49,663 bases of DNA from Clostridia bacterium (GCA_028708805.1 JAQVYC010000004.1:1-49663); one strand, 5' to 3'. Shown: positions 21,401 through 31,123, numbered from the stretch's first letter. Made by a program: numbers and translations. The notes: generated by a model from the sequence alone, not told the origin.

Positions 21401-24400
21401 ATTTCTAATTATCCAACAGGTAGCAATCCGTTAAATGCTGGAACAATTGAGTATCCAACAGAAACAGGCGAATTGGAATTCACCGAGTTATTATTAATAG
21501 AAAGCACTTTTGTAGAACCAAGCTATCTATTTAGTTGTCAGAACTTGCTTATTTTAGAAAACTACACAATAGATTCTCAGGTTATAACAGGAAATGATTA
21601 TGTGATAGTAAATTTAGAAAATGCAATCTCAAATAGGGCTTTTAAATTAAACTGTTCTTCACCAGCCGATGAAATTGAGATTGTAATAGCTTTTACTCTT
21701 ATTCAAGATGAATTTGAAATAACTTCATATTTTACTTTCCGATTAAAACCTGACCTTTATTTAAACACTTATTATCCTAATCCAAACGATGAAACCGATT
21801 ACACTTCGGAAGCTAATTACTTGAATGGTGAGTACATTAATGATAGTATATCGAATAATACATTTAGTACAAGTAAAGGAAGTATGGGTATTAATCTAAA
21901 CGGTGCAGGCTTTTTCAACACCAAAAGAACAGTGTTTACAGATGGTAGTGGAACAGTTATTGAGTCTACTGCACTTACTGATAGAGTAGTGGTAGCGGTA
22001 ACCGACATTTCAAATAATATTGTTGCTTCATACAAGAGCGGAACGACTACATATTTAAACACTGATATTACCCTTGAACGAGGGGCAAAGCTTACCAGCA
22101 ATATTTATTTTCAGTGGGTAGGCACTAGCACAATTGTTACAAATACAACTGCAACTGTTACATTTTCTATTTATATAGACGGTGTTCACAGAGGTTTATA
22201 TACTATTATTTTCTATTCTAGCATAAACGATATCTTTACTGTTAATTTAAGTATGCATAATCAAACAATGAGTTATGATGGTGGTATAACCAATGCCGAA
22301 GTATTTTTTGTTGAAAATAAAAACACGGGCAATTTGTTTTCTAATCAAGAAGCACTTTTAAGCTTCACTTTAAGGCAATCTTACACAAATTCTTTAAAAG
22401 ACACCACGGACATCTGGGAAGCCTATGTTAATTCAGCCACTTCGGAAAATTTAATAGGCAAAATAAAGGTTAATGCAACCTCTACCGCTATAAGCTGGGC
22501 TTTAACTTCAGCATTAGAGATTAGCCTTGATAATATTATAATTGTTATAGGCGAAAATGAATATGTGTTTAATTCGGATGCTGATAACAGCATTTTCACA
22601 AAATATATAAACCCCGGCATTGATTACAGTTTGAATTATAGAGCAGATGCATATTATCTTAATCAGCCGTTGTCTTATGAAAAATATGAGCTTTCAATTA
22701 CCATTGATGGAACTGTTGCAACTGAATATAAGTTAAGCAAGAGCAATGTTAATGCAATAGATAATCTCGGCACGGTTAACATAGGGGCTGGCGGTGCTAC
22801 TTTGGGCAATTATTATTACACTTTAATTTATGATTTTAAAATAAATGAACTGCTAGACTCTGAACATCATGCAAAGCCTATCTCGTCAGGTGAAAGCATT
22901 CCTGATGTTTTAAATGCTTATGAAATCACGCAATACAACGGTAATCCATATTCAAGAGAGTATTTCAATACATATGAAAACACTATTGATTTCTATGTTA
23001 TTATGATAACAGACATTGAATATGAGTCCACACAAAGCACGGACAACATTAAGTATTTGAATTCTGATTATATTGAATATTATAAACCGAACTATGCTGA
23101 AATTTCTTTATTGCCAGAATATTCTACTTATATTGATTATGTAAATATAAGTTATACGCAAGATTTGGGAACAAAGAACACATACAATTTTACTATTAAT
23201 GCAAACGGGGCTGAAAATGAAGGTAATTATATTTACTTTTTAGTTTCGTTCAGGGCAAAGAATGTTCCTGCTGAAATGACTTATGCAGTAGTTAAGTTAT
23301 TTATTACACCAATTTGGAGCGGGCAATTCTATAATGATACAGAAAACCAAAGTGCTAATGATGTGGAAAATCCTTTGGAGATTTTCTATGACAATCAAAG
23401 CAACTCAATAAGCACGATTGTTCTTGTAGACAAAGATAAATTAAATAATTATATTAACATTTATAACTCAGAAGGTGTAAATTATGCAGTTAAAAATGTG
23501 TTTTCTTATGTTACAGAAAGTGAAATAGATGGCTATTTAAAATTAGATGAACTTTATAGTAATTCGGGCTACTTTTGGGATTATTTACGAATATCTAATG
23601 CAGACAATACCGCTAAGTATGGAGATAAAAACGGCTATTTAAAAATTTCAGATAAATATGGCTTTACAATGTATTATTACATTCGTTTAAAAGCTCAATC
23701 GCCAGATGCCTTGAAATTTGCTGGAAATATTATTAATGCAACAAACAACGACTTATATGAAGGTTCCACTATTAGTATTGTAGATGAAGAATATAATGAA
23801 GGCACTTTGGGTCCTATTACAACTTTTTATGGAATAAAAATCACTAATTTGCAATATTTAATAGATAACAATTTTACCTATAAGATAACTTATTTGCCTT
23901 CTGAAATTTCTGGCAGTGTTCTATTCGAAACTTATAATACGAACCCATTAGACCCAGAATATAACACCGGCAAAATAAAACTCCAAGTATCATCGTTCTA
24001 TGGAACAGCCTCTAATCTGCGACAGCCAATAACACTTCAAGTTAAAATGGAAATCAGTAATCAAGATGAAACATATAGTGAAACCATTGTTATTCCTATA
24101 AATATTAATGTAGTAAAAAGATATACAGTTGGTAGTTCAACAAGCTCTTATATAAGAGATGGAGTTCCTTTTAATGTGTCTGATTATATTTATGTTTTAG
24201 ATGATATTGTAAAGGAAAACATTGGCGAAATAGAGCTATCAAATAATCAGTTTACACTAGTTGTGCCTGCTTATTTGAAAAATACTAATATATCAATTTC
24301 GGCTTCTGAGGAAGGAAACATAGTAGCGACTTCGGAAATTATAGTTGGAAAAGACAGTAAGGGAAATGTTAAATTGCCAACTCCATATGATGAAGATAAC

Positions 24401-27400
24401 CCTAATATAGGAGATTATTATTATCCATTAAAAGAGTTGAAAGCATTTAAGAATATTGAAGATTTCTCTAATTATACTTTTAGTGTTATTTCAGTTAAAG
24501 GAATTCCGAATGAAACAGGCATTTATTGGTCGCCAAAAACTAACTACACCTTTGACAATGAAGGCAATCTGGAATGTACAGTTAGCAATACAACTTACTT
24601 TTTATATAATTCATTTCCTGCGGATAAAGCTCTTGTATATACAGATGGTAATAATCATTTTTGGTATAAAAATTTTGCTTATAACATACTTCATACAATT
24701 TCTACAAGTGGAATAATTTCTACTTGGGAGACTCCAACAGGCAACTTCGGAAGCCACTCAACAGCGGGATTTGTCGGTGTTTATGATTATTCAGGGACGC
24801 CTAATTTAACAACGCCTTATACAGGTTTGGTTTATGATTACGACACAATTGCAATGATAGCTGATAAGCTTTTAAGCGTGGTAACAATTAATTTGCAATC
24901 TGATGATGTGGTTACTGTTGTTTTAAATAATAGTCAATATCAAGCACTTATTCCATTTGTCTTAAATTATGACGGAGTTCAAAACATTTCAGTCTACGAG
25001 GCAATTTTAAAGGAATATGGTAGCTTAAACCCTCGAATAAACAATATAACTAATTATGAAAAAGACAGTCAGGTTATGTCTATTGAAGACCAGCAAAAAT
25101 TAAAAGGTGTTGTTATTTATAACAATACTATAAGCCTAGAAATTGTGGAGAATATGGCTGGAATAAATTTAAATGTTAGAGTTTATTATGATGAATTGGA
25201 CGGAACTAAATTTAAAGCAAAAACCTTCCCGATAACAAACAATAGTGCTCATTTTTACTTCGTTTCAATTTATGATATTCTAGGAGAAAAATTAGGCTTG
25301 TATGCAGACAATGTGAGTTATAAAATTGAAATTGAATTCACAAAGACCGATATTATAAGCGGAAATCAGGATCTTTATAAAAATAATGTAACATTAGCCG
25401 ATAATTTCTTAAATGAAGTTACTTATGTTTATAATCAAGAAAGTGGATATTGCACTTATACAATAACCATAGATGCGTTTGAAATCAAAGTATTAGAGCG
25501 GTCTGAAGATGGTTTATACACTGATATAATTGATATAAAAAATTCGAATGAGTTTGTTTCTAAAATAAAATCTAATGTTAAAAAATCATATCTTGTAAAA
25601 TATTCAAAAGATTTTGTGATTTATCCTGTTAGTGTTAATTATAATGTAACCCCTCAATATTATGCCGTTGACGAATCTGGAAATTCTGCTGGCGATAATT
25701 ACAGAATTATTTATGGTGAGTCTATTGAGCAAAACTTAGAAGACGGAACATATAAAGTTGATTTTGTGAACTGGTCTGGTGGATTTAACCTTTTAGATTA
25801 TTATAATAAAAAAATCAAGTCGCTTACATCAGCGGAATATGATTTACTGTTTGAAATTCAAACTATTGATGGGCAAGGCGATGGAACTTCAACAGGCGCT
25901 GCCTATCTAAATGCAGATAATTCGTTACAAACAACACCTAGCTTTAATGCAGAGCAACATTATATTAGGGTTTCAATTGATACTTATGTAGACGAAAATA
26001 CGGACCAAAAGATTCATATTGGCGATATTAATATAAAGTTGGATACCTCATCCTTATATGTGCCAGTTAAGGGAACTTATAATGTAAAAATTAATTCGCC
26101 AGTGATTAATGGTACTTATTTTACTATAAATACTCCCTATCTTTTTGGCGGGAATACAGCAGAGATTAATGACATCATAAGAAGTGATGAATTGAAATCT
26201 ATTGTAAATGACAATAATGAACTTGGTTTTTATACAGGCAGTGGATTCACTTACAGAAAAGCAAAAGATTGCACATTTTCTGTTGTGTCTGTTATTTCAA
26301 ACATAGATGAGGCTGTTTTTGAAAACGGAAATTTAAGTATTAAAATAAATTTAAACAAAACGCAAAATTCAAAAGATAAAAAAATCACATTAGAGGCGGT
26401 TGCTGTGCCTCAAATACAAGGAGACATGAAAACTTCAATTCCTTTTTTTTTAGTAGTTAATTTTTTGAATGGAGTTTATTGTATTGAATATTCTGATGAT
26501 ATTATATATGAAGTAGATGGCTATTATAATGTTATCATAGACTTAAAAGATATATTTCCAACTGATGTGTTTGTCGGAAGCGATTACTCCTATGTAATTA
26601 ACATAAAAGAAATCAATAATAATAGTAGTGATACTGGAAATTTACCCATTGTTTATGCGGATAATTCTTTGGAAGATATGGTTGAAATTGGCGAAACTAT
26701 GTTTTTTCTAATTTCATATGTAGACAAAGGTAGTTTAATAAGCCATATAATTGGGCTTAAATATACCGAAGATACTCAAATTCTTTCGGGGGAAATGGGC
26801 TATGCCATTAATTTAAAAACTTTATTTGGCGATATGGATTTAGATAATTGTACAACATCTTTTTTAGGGAGTTATCCCTTAGCTTGTGAAAATGGGGAAG
26901 AGAATATAAATTTATTATTATCTTACACAAATTCGAACTCAGAAACAACATATAGTATTGCTTTTGTGGAAAAATATAGTGATACCGACCCTTTTATAAT
27001 GATTGATTATGAGGGAAGTACTATGATAAATTGTCCAACAGCATTATCAAGTTCCGTTACTAAATATCAATATGATGTTGTTGAGCAAGCTTTAACATAT
27101 TTAAAGCTTAGCCCAAACAGAGGAAGCAGTGATGATAGTTATTATGCAGTGGAAAATTTAGAGACCTACGATATGGATATGTATGGAATTAAGCCCATTT
27201 ATGAGAGCGGAGCTTATTATGTAATCTTAGATGTGTCTGATTATGCAACTTCAAAAAAAGTTACTATAACAAATTTTAATTCTGTTTCAGATAATGTTTC
27301 AAGCTTATTCGGGGTTGAAGATATGGTTATACAAACATATTGGCAATCTGATAAAAGTTTTAGCTCTTTAACCTTTACTGGTACAACTGTTGAAAAACAA

Positions 27401-28234
27401 ACAAGCATACATAACAGTAATACATACACACAATATAAATTTGATATTGCTCCGGGCTATTGGCTTGGCAATTTAGGTAACATAAGTCTAACAAATGGAA
27501 ATGTAGATGTGAGTTCACTCACTAATGCCATTAGCGAAGATTCATATTATTTTAGCTTTCAAGACCAAGAAACTTTTTCATTCGCCTATGCTGTAATTAA
27601 AGGTAGCGAACTGCAAAGTGTAGATATTTCCGCAATTCGAGATAGTTTTTTAATCGAACAAAACGGAACAATTAGAATATCTTACTTAGACATATCAGGA
27701 AATATTGATAATATAGGTTTATATAAATATGCAATTATTGATTGGACTGATTTTATGACTAAAATAAAAACCACTAATTTTACTAGTATTGCAGGCACAA
27801 ATTATTATATTACCACTGATAATATTTTGGAAAATAATAAGTATGCGGAAATGGTTGTCAATAATACCGTTAATGTGAGTTTGCAGGCAACTGAGAGTAT
27901 GACTTATTTTAGTATCGTTAATGAAGACAATAGCCCTTCATATTATGTAATAGCAGGTAATCAGTTTACGGAAATAGAATTAAATTGCGAGAATATGGAA
28001 TACGGAGATATTATTAATATTTATAAATATGCTTCATCACTTCCAATAACTAGTTTTGATAATCCTTTAATTTTAATTGTTCCATATTCAAATTATTCTC
28101 AAACCTTTATTTTAAAGGACCAATCACAACCAGATATAGAAATTAATGTTCCAGCCCGTACTACTTCTTATGAGATTGACCTTTCAGAGATGTTTATTCT
28201 TCCGTTAAATTTAGTTATTATTGCTTCTTATTAA
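15416..28234 (+). CDS. Giant (4272-residue) N-terminally anchored beta-rich surface protein
   Basis: One open frame of 12.8 kb with no internal stop. Residues 1-32 (MRFIKIFLASFFSLIGATG and following) are a signal or signal-anchor helix with no Cys for a lipobox. The rest is extracytoplasmic: rich in Asn, Tyr, Ile, Ser, Thr, Asp, few Cys and very few basic clusters, with alternating beta-strand patterns throughout. Strands closing with x-L-x-V/I-x-P/A recur at apparent domain ends: FQIELTIKPNITV (about 1062), IYLNVNANLEL (about 1183), IHLNVSANMKA (about 1285), IYLKVKPAIISNYP (about 1987), FTFRLKPDLYLNTYYP (about 2105). Some are followed by a YYP or NYP turn and a low-complexity linker, suggesting a long string of diverged Ig-like modules. 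No LPxTG, SLH, GW or clear C-terminal helix is seen; it ends LPLNLVIIASY. It is flanked by its own promoter, ribosome site and terminator. Likely a surface filament or adhesin; the role is inferred. Confidence 0.85.
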   Translation: MRFIKIFLASFFSLIGATGIILGIMYLAGSFNILYVEPQEIHFELDDYYVDRDFTITITSSTENVAKRKIELTLNNQLVEANGKISDGIIIVPKNVTLNVPFQVILETAYNNELGKYWIAGGNSVIRASSESDRAIDAVCEVNVDVPVSSINIVTYNNLDKTPADAFALGESFYAEAKFIPEESMYKYSTDVLKKVFFDHTINISGYVAENESIVDAMKEVGKTNIYGYDVLKISDNITINAYVFYSAKDEDIYINLGLSDDDLIRYVKNPQYGLEYSQSLVFTNRTVANFNISELGFPSTIKYKEVSYIYANNANPTVPNLGINIMSSDEMVLLNKISDVGLRLLVREGGVYREATDEEMFFTKDIVFEFAENINGEGLYFKDSNNEFILLSTVVQTRYNFNGTAYLPSLTGSYFKVNDEYILITGEYGTTYDKYYLPTVVPIDMENSYWTVVSLNENLDFYFEVRLFENGDVIEADSTILYTYDTANTWQSTGIVETDITWINETDKQLTFIDSAVTANKIYPEYNLIDNIEFSTKNATYTEVRFLAFSVNDVQNISEIIQNAQLTNKYNLSAYNIFYNLYEIDGNILKAFGDGSVCVVAVIIKTDFSGRPILDTDGYYNVYKISKPNGESINTYQELTINVDKTVQDINAEIRVLEPSVLKNSPSIGSGEINKLAFMQNQTNPVFKLDITVTAHNDADILEEIALFVEAWNTKRIYLQVNTESGVDASSILFYNHNEIIDIDSGVLHNNSWVLSIDFNTLKCNIDTSIYIKLNYEKTSNITSSKFITEANLPGELSGVAVVNLGQYLVLEVYDGFAYSANFAVNTSEEDVLEKDITISPGSQYGVNRYYATNISTAYFLNSMDVTGLILNSSGEYVVRFYDKYNNEITVSTDYYSLTKDGTNVVLTVNTYSSSLIESQKPTTTLYISEVEVGQILNYSYNQGKVEIGAGAFASDFKDATTEYSQNSNYLAKITRYGAGGSTINLLGSNGLLNIEYQASDGVIYQLYNVIDYNITTQNWQDTYNNFLSLSSDGNSINVQRSIGSEISLKITANAGLGTAFQIELTIKPNITVKPKIISSQTGASNYTYQSIIYEGIYSDNDVIIEIAFSMELYETVVLRYESDATNAFYFENEQTQPQSTYTIGNLLAGTVNLRVHYLYNELGMEDIKINTASGAYDYVRNIYLNVNANLELVDNTDKVIEKSIEIYDLNVDVPVLIEDDYQRILDTNPINQNGISIEIAEIISEQEDNIFIIQDFNIQAISKLSGSYLVKINVKYGNSTIGQIHLNVSANMKADTGHTDYANMFTNYNGKTHLLLLNLNTYEFEYLAELFENVSLIDFDPHNLENVYQINTTSTDKIIVSTLSEYTSVDCLVLTNIVGSVKYPVLFAPLDKGFLHYDESVAENSEATAIVNADMGYLLNENYLIENQIYDIYNSGTTTSLIRENYTLQTNNGVYSFKNLSEDSIYLLAFVTGASEGYYFHMLEGIGENDALYEFSLSNLVDTWTRVDNPLIVADEYLCTEPTFIGAFSASNDFSADTFVSQSKNGGISLNILNSSYSYRVIDENDDSTVDFSTTIVSPYAHYSDANGLFITESMTENKFVWLLISKNDKTILAYRILVIANSGLNIYYPHGNGIGISSDDNTTTDEAEYVTANNGSVIIDFNENISSSLPNSIAGLDIKRIMFQYGNSDIGWDNATNYTLIYSIQKISINEVITSDPQAIRAYVTLDSQNKLNIVKTNDILVVYVKVTVQVDGKHLNAEAYYKVVVNYSVINYALYYENVQGVPIEPFTETTATVDFGEIYDFSNIVLVNDMNTTLNKVEGLKYYVYSPNGLNLSEYVDLDNENKTFSILPGVEIVSDLQVRLLMYTMYGSLADINITFKSNIDFNYDTEQDLVDYNSETNQYEVYSDTAFTLNNIFNLTSDGIEIITNNADWQYSLDNGLTYQSGENISFSKVKDIITYQIKIKVLLTIVDNTKYKDDYFTTIYLKVKPAIISNYPTGSNPLNAGTIEYPTETGELEFTELLLIESTFVEPSYLFSCQNLLILENYTIDSQVITGNDYVIVNLENAISNRAFKLNCSSPADEIEIVIAFTLIQDEFEITSYFTFRLKPDLYLNTYYPNPNDETDYTSEANYLNGEYINDSISNNTFSTSKGSMGINLNGAGFFNTKRTVFTDGSGTVIESTALTDRVVVAVTDISNNIVASYKSGTTTYLNTDITLERGAKLTSNIYFQWVGTSTIVTNTTATVTFSIYIDGVHRGLYTIIFYSSINDIFTVNLSMHNQTMSYDGGITNAEVFFVENKNTGNLFSNQEALLSFTLRQSYTNSLKDTTDIWEAYVNSATSENLIGKIKVNATSTAISWALTSALEISLDNIIIVIGENEYVFNSDADNSIFTKYINPGIDYSLNYRADAYYLNQPLSYEKYELSITIDGTVATEYKLSKSNVNAIDNLGTVNIGAGGATLGNYYYTLIYDFKINELLDSEHHAKPISSGESIPDVLNAYEITQYNGNPYSREYFNTYENTIDFYVIMITDIEYESTQSTDNIKYLNSDYIEYYKPNYAEISLLPEYSTYIDYVNISYTQDLGTKNTYNFTINANGAENEGNYIYFLVSFRAKNVPAEMTYAVVKLFITPIWSGQFYNDTENQSANDVENPLEIFYDNQSNSISTIVLVDKDKLNNYINIYNSEGVNYAVKNVFSYVTESEIDGYLKLDELYSNSGYFWDYLRISNADNTAKYGDKNGYLKISDKYGFTMYYYIRLKAQSPDALKFAGNIINATNNDLYEGSTISIVDEEYNEGTLGPITTFYGIKITNLQYLIDNNFTYKITYLPSEISGSVLFETYNTNPLDPEYNTGKIKLQVSSFYGTASNLRQPITLQVKMEISNQDETYSETIVIPININVVKRYTVGSSTSSYIRDGVPFNVSDYIYVLDDIVKENIGEIELSNNQFTLVVPAYLKNTNISISASEEGNIVATSEIIVGKDSKGNVKLPTPYDEDNPNIGDYYYPLKELKAFKNIEDFSNYTFSVISVKGIPNETGIYWSPKTNYTFDNEGNLECTVSNTTYFLYNSFPADKALVYTDGNNHFWYKNFAYNILHTISTSGIISTWETPTGNFGSHSTAGFVGVYDYSGTPNLTTPYTGLVYDYDTIAMIADKLLSVVTINLQSDDVVTVVLNNSQYQALIPFVLNYDGVQNISVYEAILKEYGSLNPRINNITNYEKDSQVMSIEDQQKLKGVVIYNNTISLEIVENMAGINLNVRVYYDELDGTKFKAKTFPITNNSAHFYFVSIYDILGEKLGLYADNVSYKIEIEFTKTDIISGNQDLYKNNVTLADNFLNEVTYVYNQESGYCTYTITIDAFEIKVLERSEDGLYTDIIDIKNSNEFVSKIKSNVKKSYLVKYSKDFVIYPVSVNYNVTPQYYAVDESGNSAGDNYRIIYGESIEQNLEDGTYKVDFVNWSGGFNLLDYYNKKIKSLTSAEYDLLFEIQTIDGQGDGTSTGAAYLNADNSLQTTPSFNAEQHYIRVSIDTYVDENTDQKIHIGDINIKLDTSSLYVPVKGTYNVKINSPVINGTYFTINTPYLFGGNTAEINDIIRSDELKSIVNDNNELGFYTGSGFTYRKAKDCTFSVVSVISNIDEAVFENGNLSIKINLNKTQNSKDKKITLEAVAVPQIQGDMKTSIPFFLVVNFLNGVYCIEYSDDIIYEVDGYYNVIIDLKDIFPTDVFVGSDYSYVINIKEINNNSSDTGNLPIVYADNSLEDMVEIGETMFFLISYVDKGSLISHIIGLKYTEDTQILSGEMGYAINLKTLFGDMDLDNCTTSFLGSYPLACENGEENINLLLSYTNSNSETTYSIAFVEKYSDTDPFIMIDYEGSTMINCPTALSSSVTKYQYDVVEQALTYLKLSPNRGSSDDSYYAVENLETYDMDMYGIKPIYESGAYYVILDVSDYATSKKVTITNFNSVSDNVSSLFGVEDMVIQTYWQSDKSFSSLTFTGTTVEKQTSIHNSNTYTQYKFDIAPGYWLGNLGNISLTNGNVDVSSLTNAISEDSYYFSFQDQETFSFAYAVIKGSELQSVDISAIRDSFLIEQNGTIRISYLDISGNIDNIGLYKYAIIDWTDFMTKIKTTNFTSIAGTNYYITTDNILENNKYAEMVVNNTVNVSLQATESMTYFSIVNEDNSPSYYVIAGNQFTEIELNCENMEYGDIINIYKYASSLPITSFDNPLILIVPYSNYSQTFILKDQSQPDIEINVPARTTSYEIDLSEMFILPLNLVIIASY

Positions 28235-28253
28235 AATATAGCTATTAAAATAA

Positions 28254-28286
28254 AATACTTTCTTCGCTTAAAGAAAGTATTTTTTT
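28254..28286 (+). terminator. Terminator of the giant gene, shared-arm type
   Basis: Stem AATACTTTCTT (28254-28264) / AAGAAAGTATT (28271-28281), loop CGCTTA, then TTTTTTT. Same arms as the clpX terminator. Confidence 0.9.
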
Positions 28287-28427
28287 AATATCAAATGTAT
28301 CAAGTTGTTTAGCTAGCAATGAAAGAAGTTCTTCAAAGAAACAATTCTGAATGTATAGGAATAATTCTTAATAAAGTTAATTCAAATAGGAACAACAAAA
28401 ATTGTTTTATTTATTCGGTTGTTTAAC

Positions 28428-31076
28428 TTATTCGGGATGTTGGCGATGAACGATTGATTTAATAAGTTCGCTAATGAAAAATATAAGCACAGATAGACCT
28501 AATATTATCAGCCATTGTGATAGGCTTAAACTAACCAGTCTTAAATAAAAGTGTAATGGAGTCATTGCTATAAGCAGAACAATTCCTACGCAGAATAATA
28601 TGGATAAAACGGCCCATTTGTTTTTAAACACATGATTTTTAAATGCCTTGCCCTTTGCCCTAATAGAAAGGAAATAAAAGACCTGGACTAGGTTTAAGGA
28701 GTAAAACGCCATTGACATTGCTATTGCGTCGCTAGCATAAGAAAATTTACCTATTAGGAAGCAAGCAAGAACAACCATACTTTGGAATAATCCCATAATG
28801 ACAATCATTTTGCCTATACCGTTAGAAAATAAATTTGTTTTTGATTTTCTAGGCTTAGCTTGCATAATGTTCTCTTCGGCGGGTTCTAAACCTAAGGCTA
28901 GGGCGGGAAAAGTATCTGATATTAAGTTTACAAATAGAATTTGCACAGGTAATAAGAAGATTGTTTGGGGTAAAAATAAGGTCGCTACAAAAATTGAGGT
29001 GATTTCTGCAAGATTGGCAGAAAATAAAAATTGAACTGTTTTTTGAATGTTTGTGTAAATTTTTCTACCTTCTTCAACCGCTATTACTATCGTTGCAAAA
29101 TTGTCATCTGTTATAATTAAGTCGGCAACTTCTTTCGTTACATCTGTCCCAGTTATACCCATTCCTACGCCAATGTTCGCTCTTTTCAAACTAGGGGCAT
29201 CGTTCACACCATCACCAGTCATTGCTACAATTTTGCCTCGGCGTTTAAAGCCATCTACAATGCGAACTTTATTTTCAGGGCTAACACGGGCGAAAACTGA
29301 AACATTATCTAAAATCTTATCAAATTCTGCATCATTCAATTTATCTATTTCTGCACCAGTTAAAACTTCCTTATCGTTGTAAATAATGCCAATTTCTTTT
29401 GCTATTGCAATTGCTGTGTGTTTATGGTCCCCAGTTATCATTATAGGTCGTATTCCCGCTAATTTACATTTACTTACCGCCGTTTTAGCCTCTTTTCGAG
29501 GTGGGTCAATCATTCCGGCCATACCAATAAAAACAAGGTCGCTTTCTAGTGTTACATCAGTAGTATATTCGGGGATTTTTTTGTAAGCAAATCCTAAAAC
29601 TCGTAAGGCCTGATTTCCCATTTCTTTATTTGCCTGAGTTATTTTCAATTTCAGAGATTCGGTCAACTCAACTTCATTTCCGCTGATTTGAATAAAACTA
29701 CACTTTTTCAATATCTCATCCAGAGCACCCTTAGTGAACACAAAATAATTTTTATCATTAGAATGAACTGTTGTCATTAGTTTTCGAACAGAATCGAATG
29801 GAATCTCTCCAATACGGTAAAATTGAGAATCGAGCGAAACTTTATCTAAACCTATTTTAGAAGCATATTCGGTTAAAGCAGTTTCGGTCGGGTCCCCCAC
29901 ATAAACACCGTGGCTTTTCCGACTGTCATTACATAAGCTCATTGCTTTATTAAGCAACATATATTCATCAACAGCCATATTTTTAAGAGCTTTGAAATCT
30001 ATTTCGTTATTATAATATAAAGCCTTAACAGTCATAACATTTTGCGTAATTGTTCCAGTTTTATCTGAACAAATAATTTCGCAACTGCCAAGCGTTTCCA
30101 CAGCATTTAGCCTTTTTACAATTGCTTTTCGTTTTGCTAGCCGAGCAATACCCAAGCTCATAATGATTGTAATTACAGCGGGCAAGCTTTCAGGAATAGC
30201 TGCCACAGCAATTGCTACGGCAGTTAAAAAAGCATCCATAGGACTGTTCGGGCTTGCGGCTAATTCAATCACAAAAGTTATGGCACAAATGAATAAAACA
30301 AGGATTGTTATAACTTTCCCAATTTGCCTTAAACCTTTTTGAAGTGGTGTATCATCTTTTTCCGTAGTTTCTAAAAGTTTGGCAATTTTGCCTATTTCTG
30401 TATTTCTGCCTGTTGCAGTAACAACTGCAAGACCTCTGCCGTTAGCAACAACTGAACCACTGAACACCATATTTTTCTTTTCTGCCAAAATAGTGTTTTG
30501 ACTTAAAATTAGTTTCGAGTCTTTGGCAACCGCTTCGCTTTCGCCTGTTAAAGAAGCTTCATCACATCTTAGCATCATAGACTCAATCAATCTGCAATCA
30601 GCCGAAATAATATCTCCCGCTTCTAAAATAATAATATCGCCAACAACAACTTCCGTACTAGCCACTTTTTTTAATTCGCCATCTCGTATAACCTTAGTTT
30701 CAGAATGCGTCATAGTTTTAAGTGCTTCCATTGCTTTTTCGGCCTTATTTTCCTGAGCAAAGCCTAAAATTGCATTTAATAATACTATAGATAAAATAAT
30801 AAGACTGTCAATTAGTTCGCTTGATGACTTTTGAATTATTGCGAAAGTCATTGAGACGCCCGCCGCCAAAAGCAAAATTATTATCATTATATCTGTAAAT
30901 TGTGATAGAAACATTAAAAATTTGCTTTTCTTTTTCACACTATCTATTTTATTTATTCCACAAGTTTTTAAGCGTTTAGAAGCAACATGATTATTTAAGC
31001 CTCGTTTGGTAACATCCAAACGCTTCAAACTTTCTGTTGCACTAATTGCAAAATAATCTTTTTTTATATTTTCCAT
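28428..31076 (-). CDS. P2-type calcium-transporting ATPase
   Basis: 882 residues with ten predicted helices. Order of elements: an N-terminal cytoplasmic segment, helices M1-M2, actuator domain with TGES (about 176), M3-M4 with AIPESLPAVITIIMSLG (about 290, the M4 ion-binding motif), the phosphorylation site SDKTGTIT with Asp at about 338, the nucleotide-binding domain with FTKGALDEIL, MTGDGVNDAPSLKRA (about 620), and M5-M10. This is the P2A architecture of SERCA/PMR1-like Ca2+ pumps, which export Ca2+ (some pump Mn2+ or Na+). VNLISDTFPALALGLEPAE in M6 is typical. It is transcribed alone. The nearest AGGA is about 13 nt before the ATG, so the start is slightly uncertain. A strong 0A-box match lies just downstream of its promoter. 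Confidence 0.9.
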   Translation of the reverse strand: MENIKKDYFAISATESLKRLDVTKRGLNNHVASKRLKTCGINKIDSVKKKSKFLMFLSQFTDIMIIILLLAAGVSMTFAIIQKSSSELIDSLIILSIVLLNAILGFAQENKAEKAMEALKTMTHSETKVIRDGELKKVASTEVVVGDIIILEAGDIISADCRLIESMMLRCDEASLTGESEAVAKDSKLILSQNTILAEKKNMVFSGSVVANGRGLAVVTATGRNTEIGKIAKLLETTEKDDTPLQKGLRQIGKVITILVLFICAITFVIELAASPNSPMDAFLTAVAIAVAAIPESLPAVITIIMSLGIARLAKRKAIVKRLNAVETLGSCEIICSDKTGTITQNVMTVKALYYNNEIDFKALKNMAVDEYMLLNKAMSLCNDSRKSHGVYVGDPTETALTEYASKIGLDKVSLDSQFYRIGEIPFDSVRKLMTTVHSNDKNYFVFTKGALDEILKKCSFIQISGNEVELTESLKLKITQANKEMGNQALRVLGFAYKKIPEYTTDVTLESDLVFIGMAGMIDPPRKEAKTAVSKCKLAGIRPIMITGDHKHTAIAIAKEIGIIYNDKEVLTGAEIDKLNDAEFDKILDNVSVFARVSPENKVRIVDGFKRRGKIVAMTGDGVNDAPSLKRANIGVGMGITGTDVTKEVADLIITDDNFATIVIAVEEGRKIYTNIQKTVQFLFSANLAEITSIFVATLFLPQTIFLLPVQILFVNLISDTFPALALGLEPAEENIMQAKPRKSKTNLFSNGIGKMIVIMGLFQSMVVLACFLIGKFSYASDAIAMSMAFYSLNLVQVFYFLSIRAKGKAFKNHVFKNKWAVLSILFCVGIVLLIAMTPLHFYLRLVSLSLSQWLIILGLSVLIFFISELIKSIVHRQHPE

Positions 31077-31113
31077 ACTTTTATATTTATTCCTGATATT
31101 GACTTTTAATTAG

Positions 31114-31123
31114 TTTCGACAAA
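31114..31123 (-). promoter_or_regulatory. Candidate 0A box upstream of the Ca2+ ATPase
   Basis: TTTGTCGAAA on the minus strand matches the extended Spo0A operator consensus over ten bases. It lies about 38 nt before the ATPase start and just downstream of its predicted transcription start, where binding would obstruct transcription. Confidence 0.5.

Noticed and set aside
15416..28234. The giant gene as a nonribosomal peptide or polyketide synthase
   Set aside because: No adenylation, condensation, ketosynthase or carrier motifs; it has an N-terminal membrane signal and beta-rich composition throughout.
28798..30756. Plus-strand open frames inside the Ca2+ ATPase gene
   Set aside because: Antisense shadows of a conserved coding sequence; no start signals.
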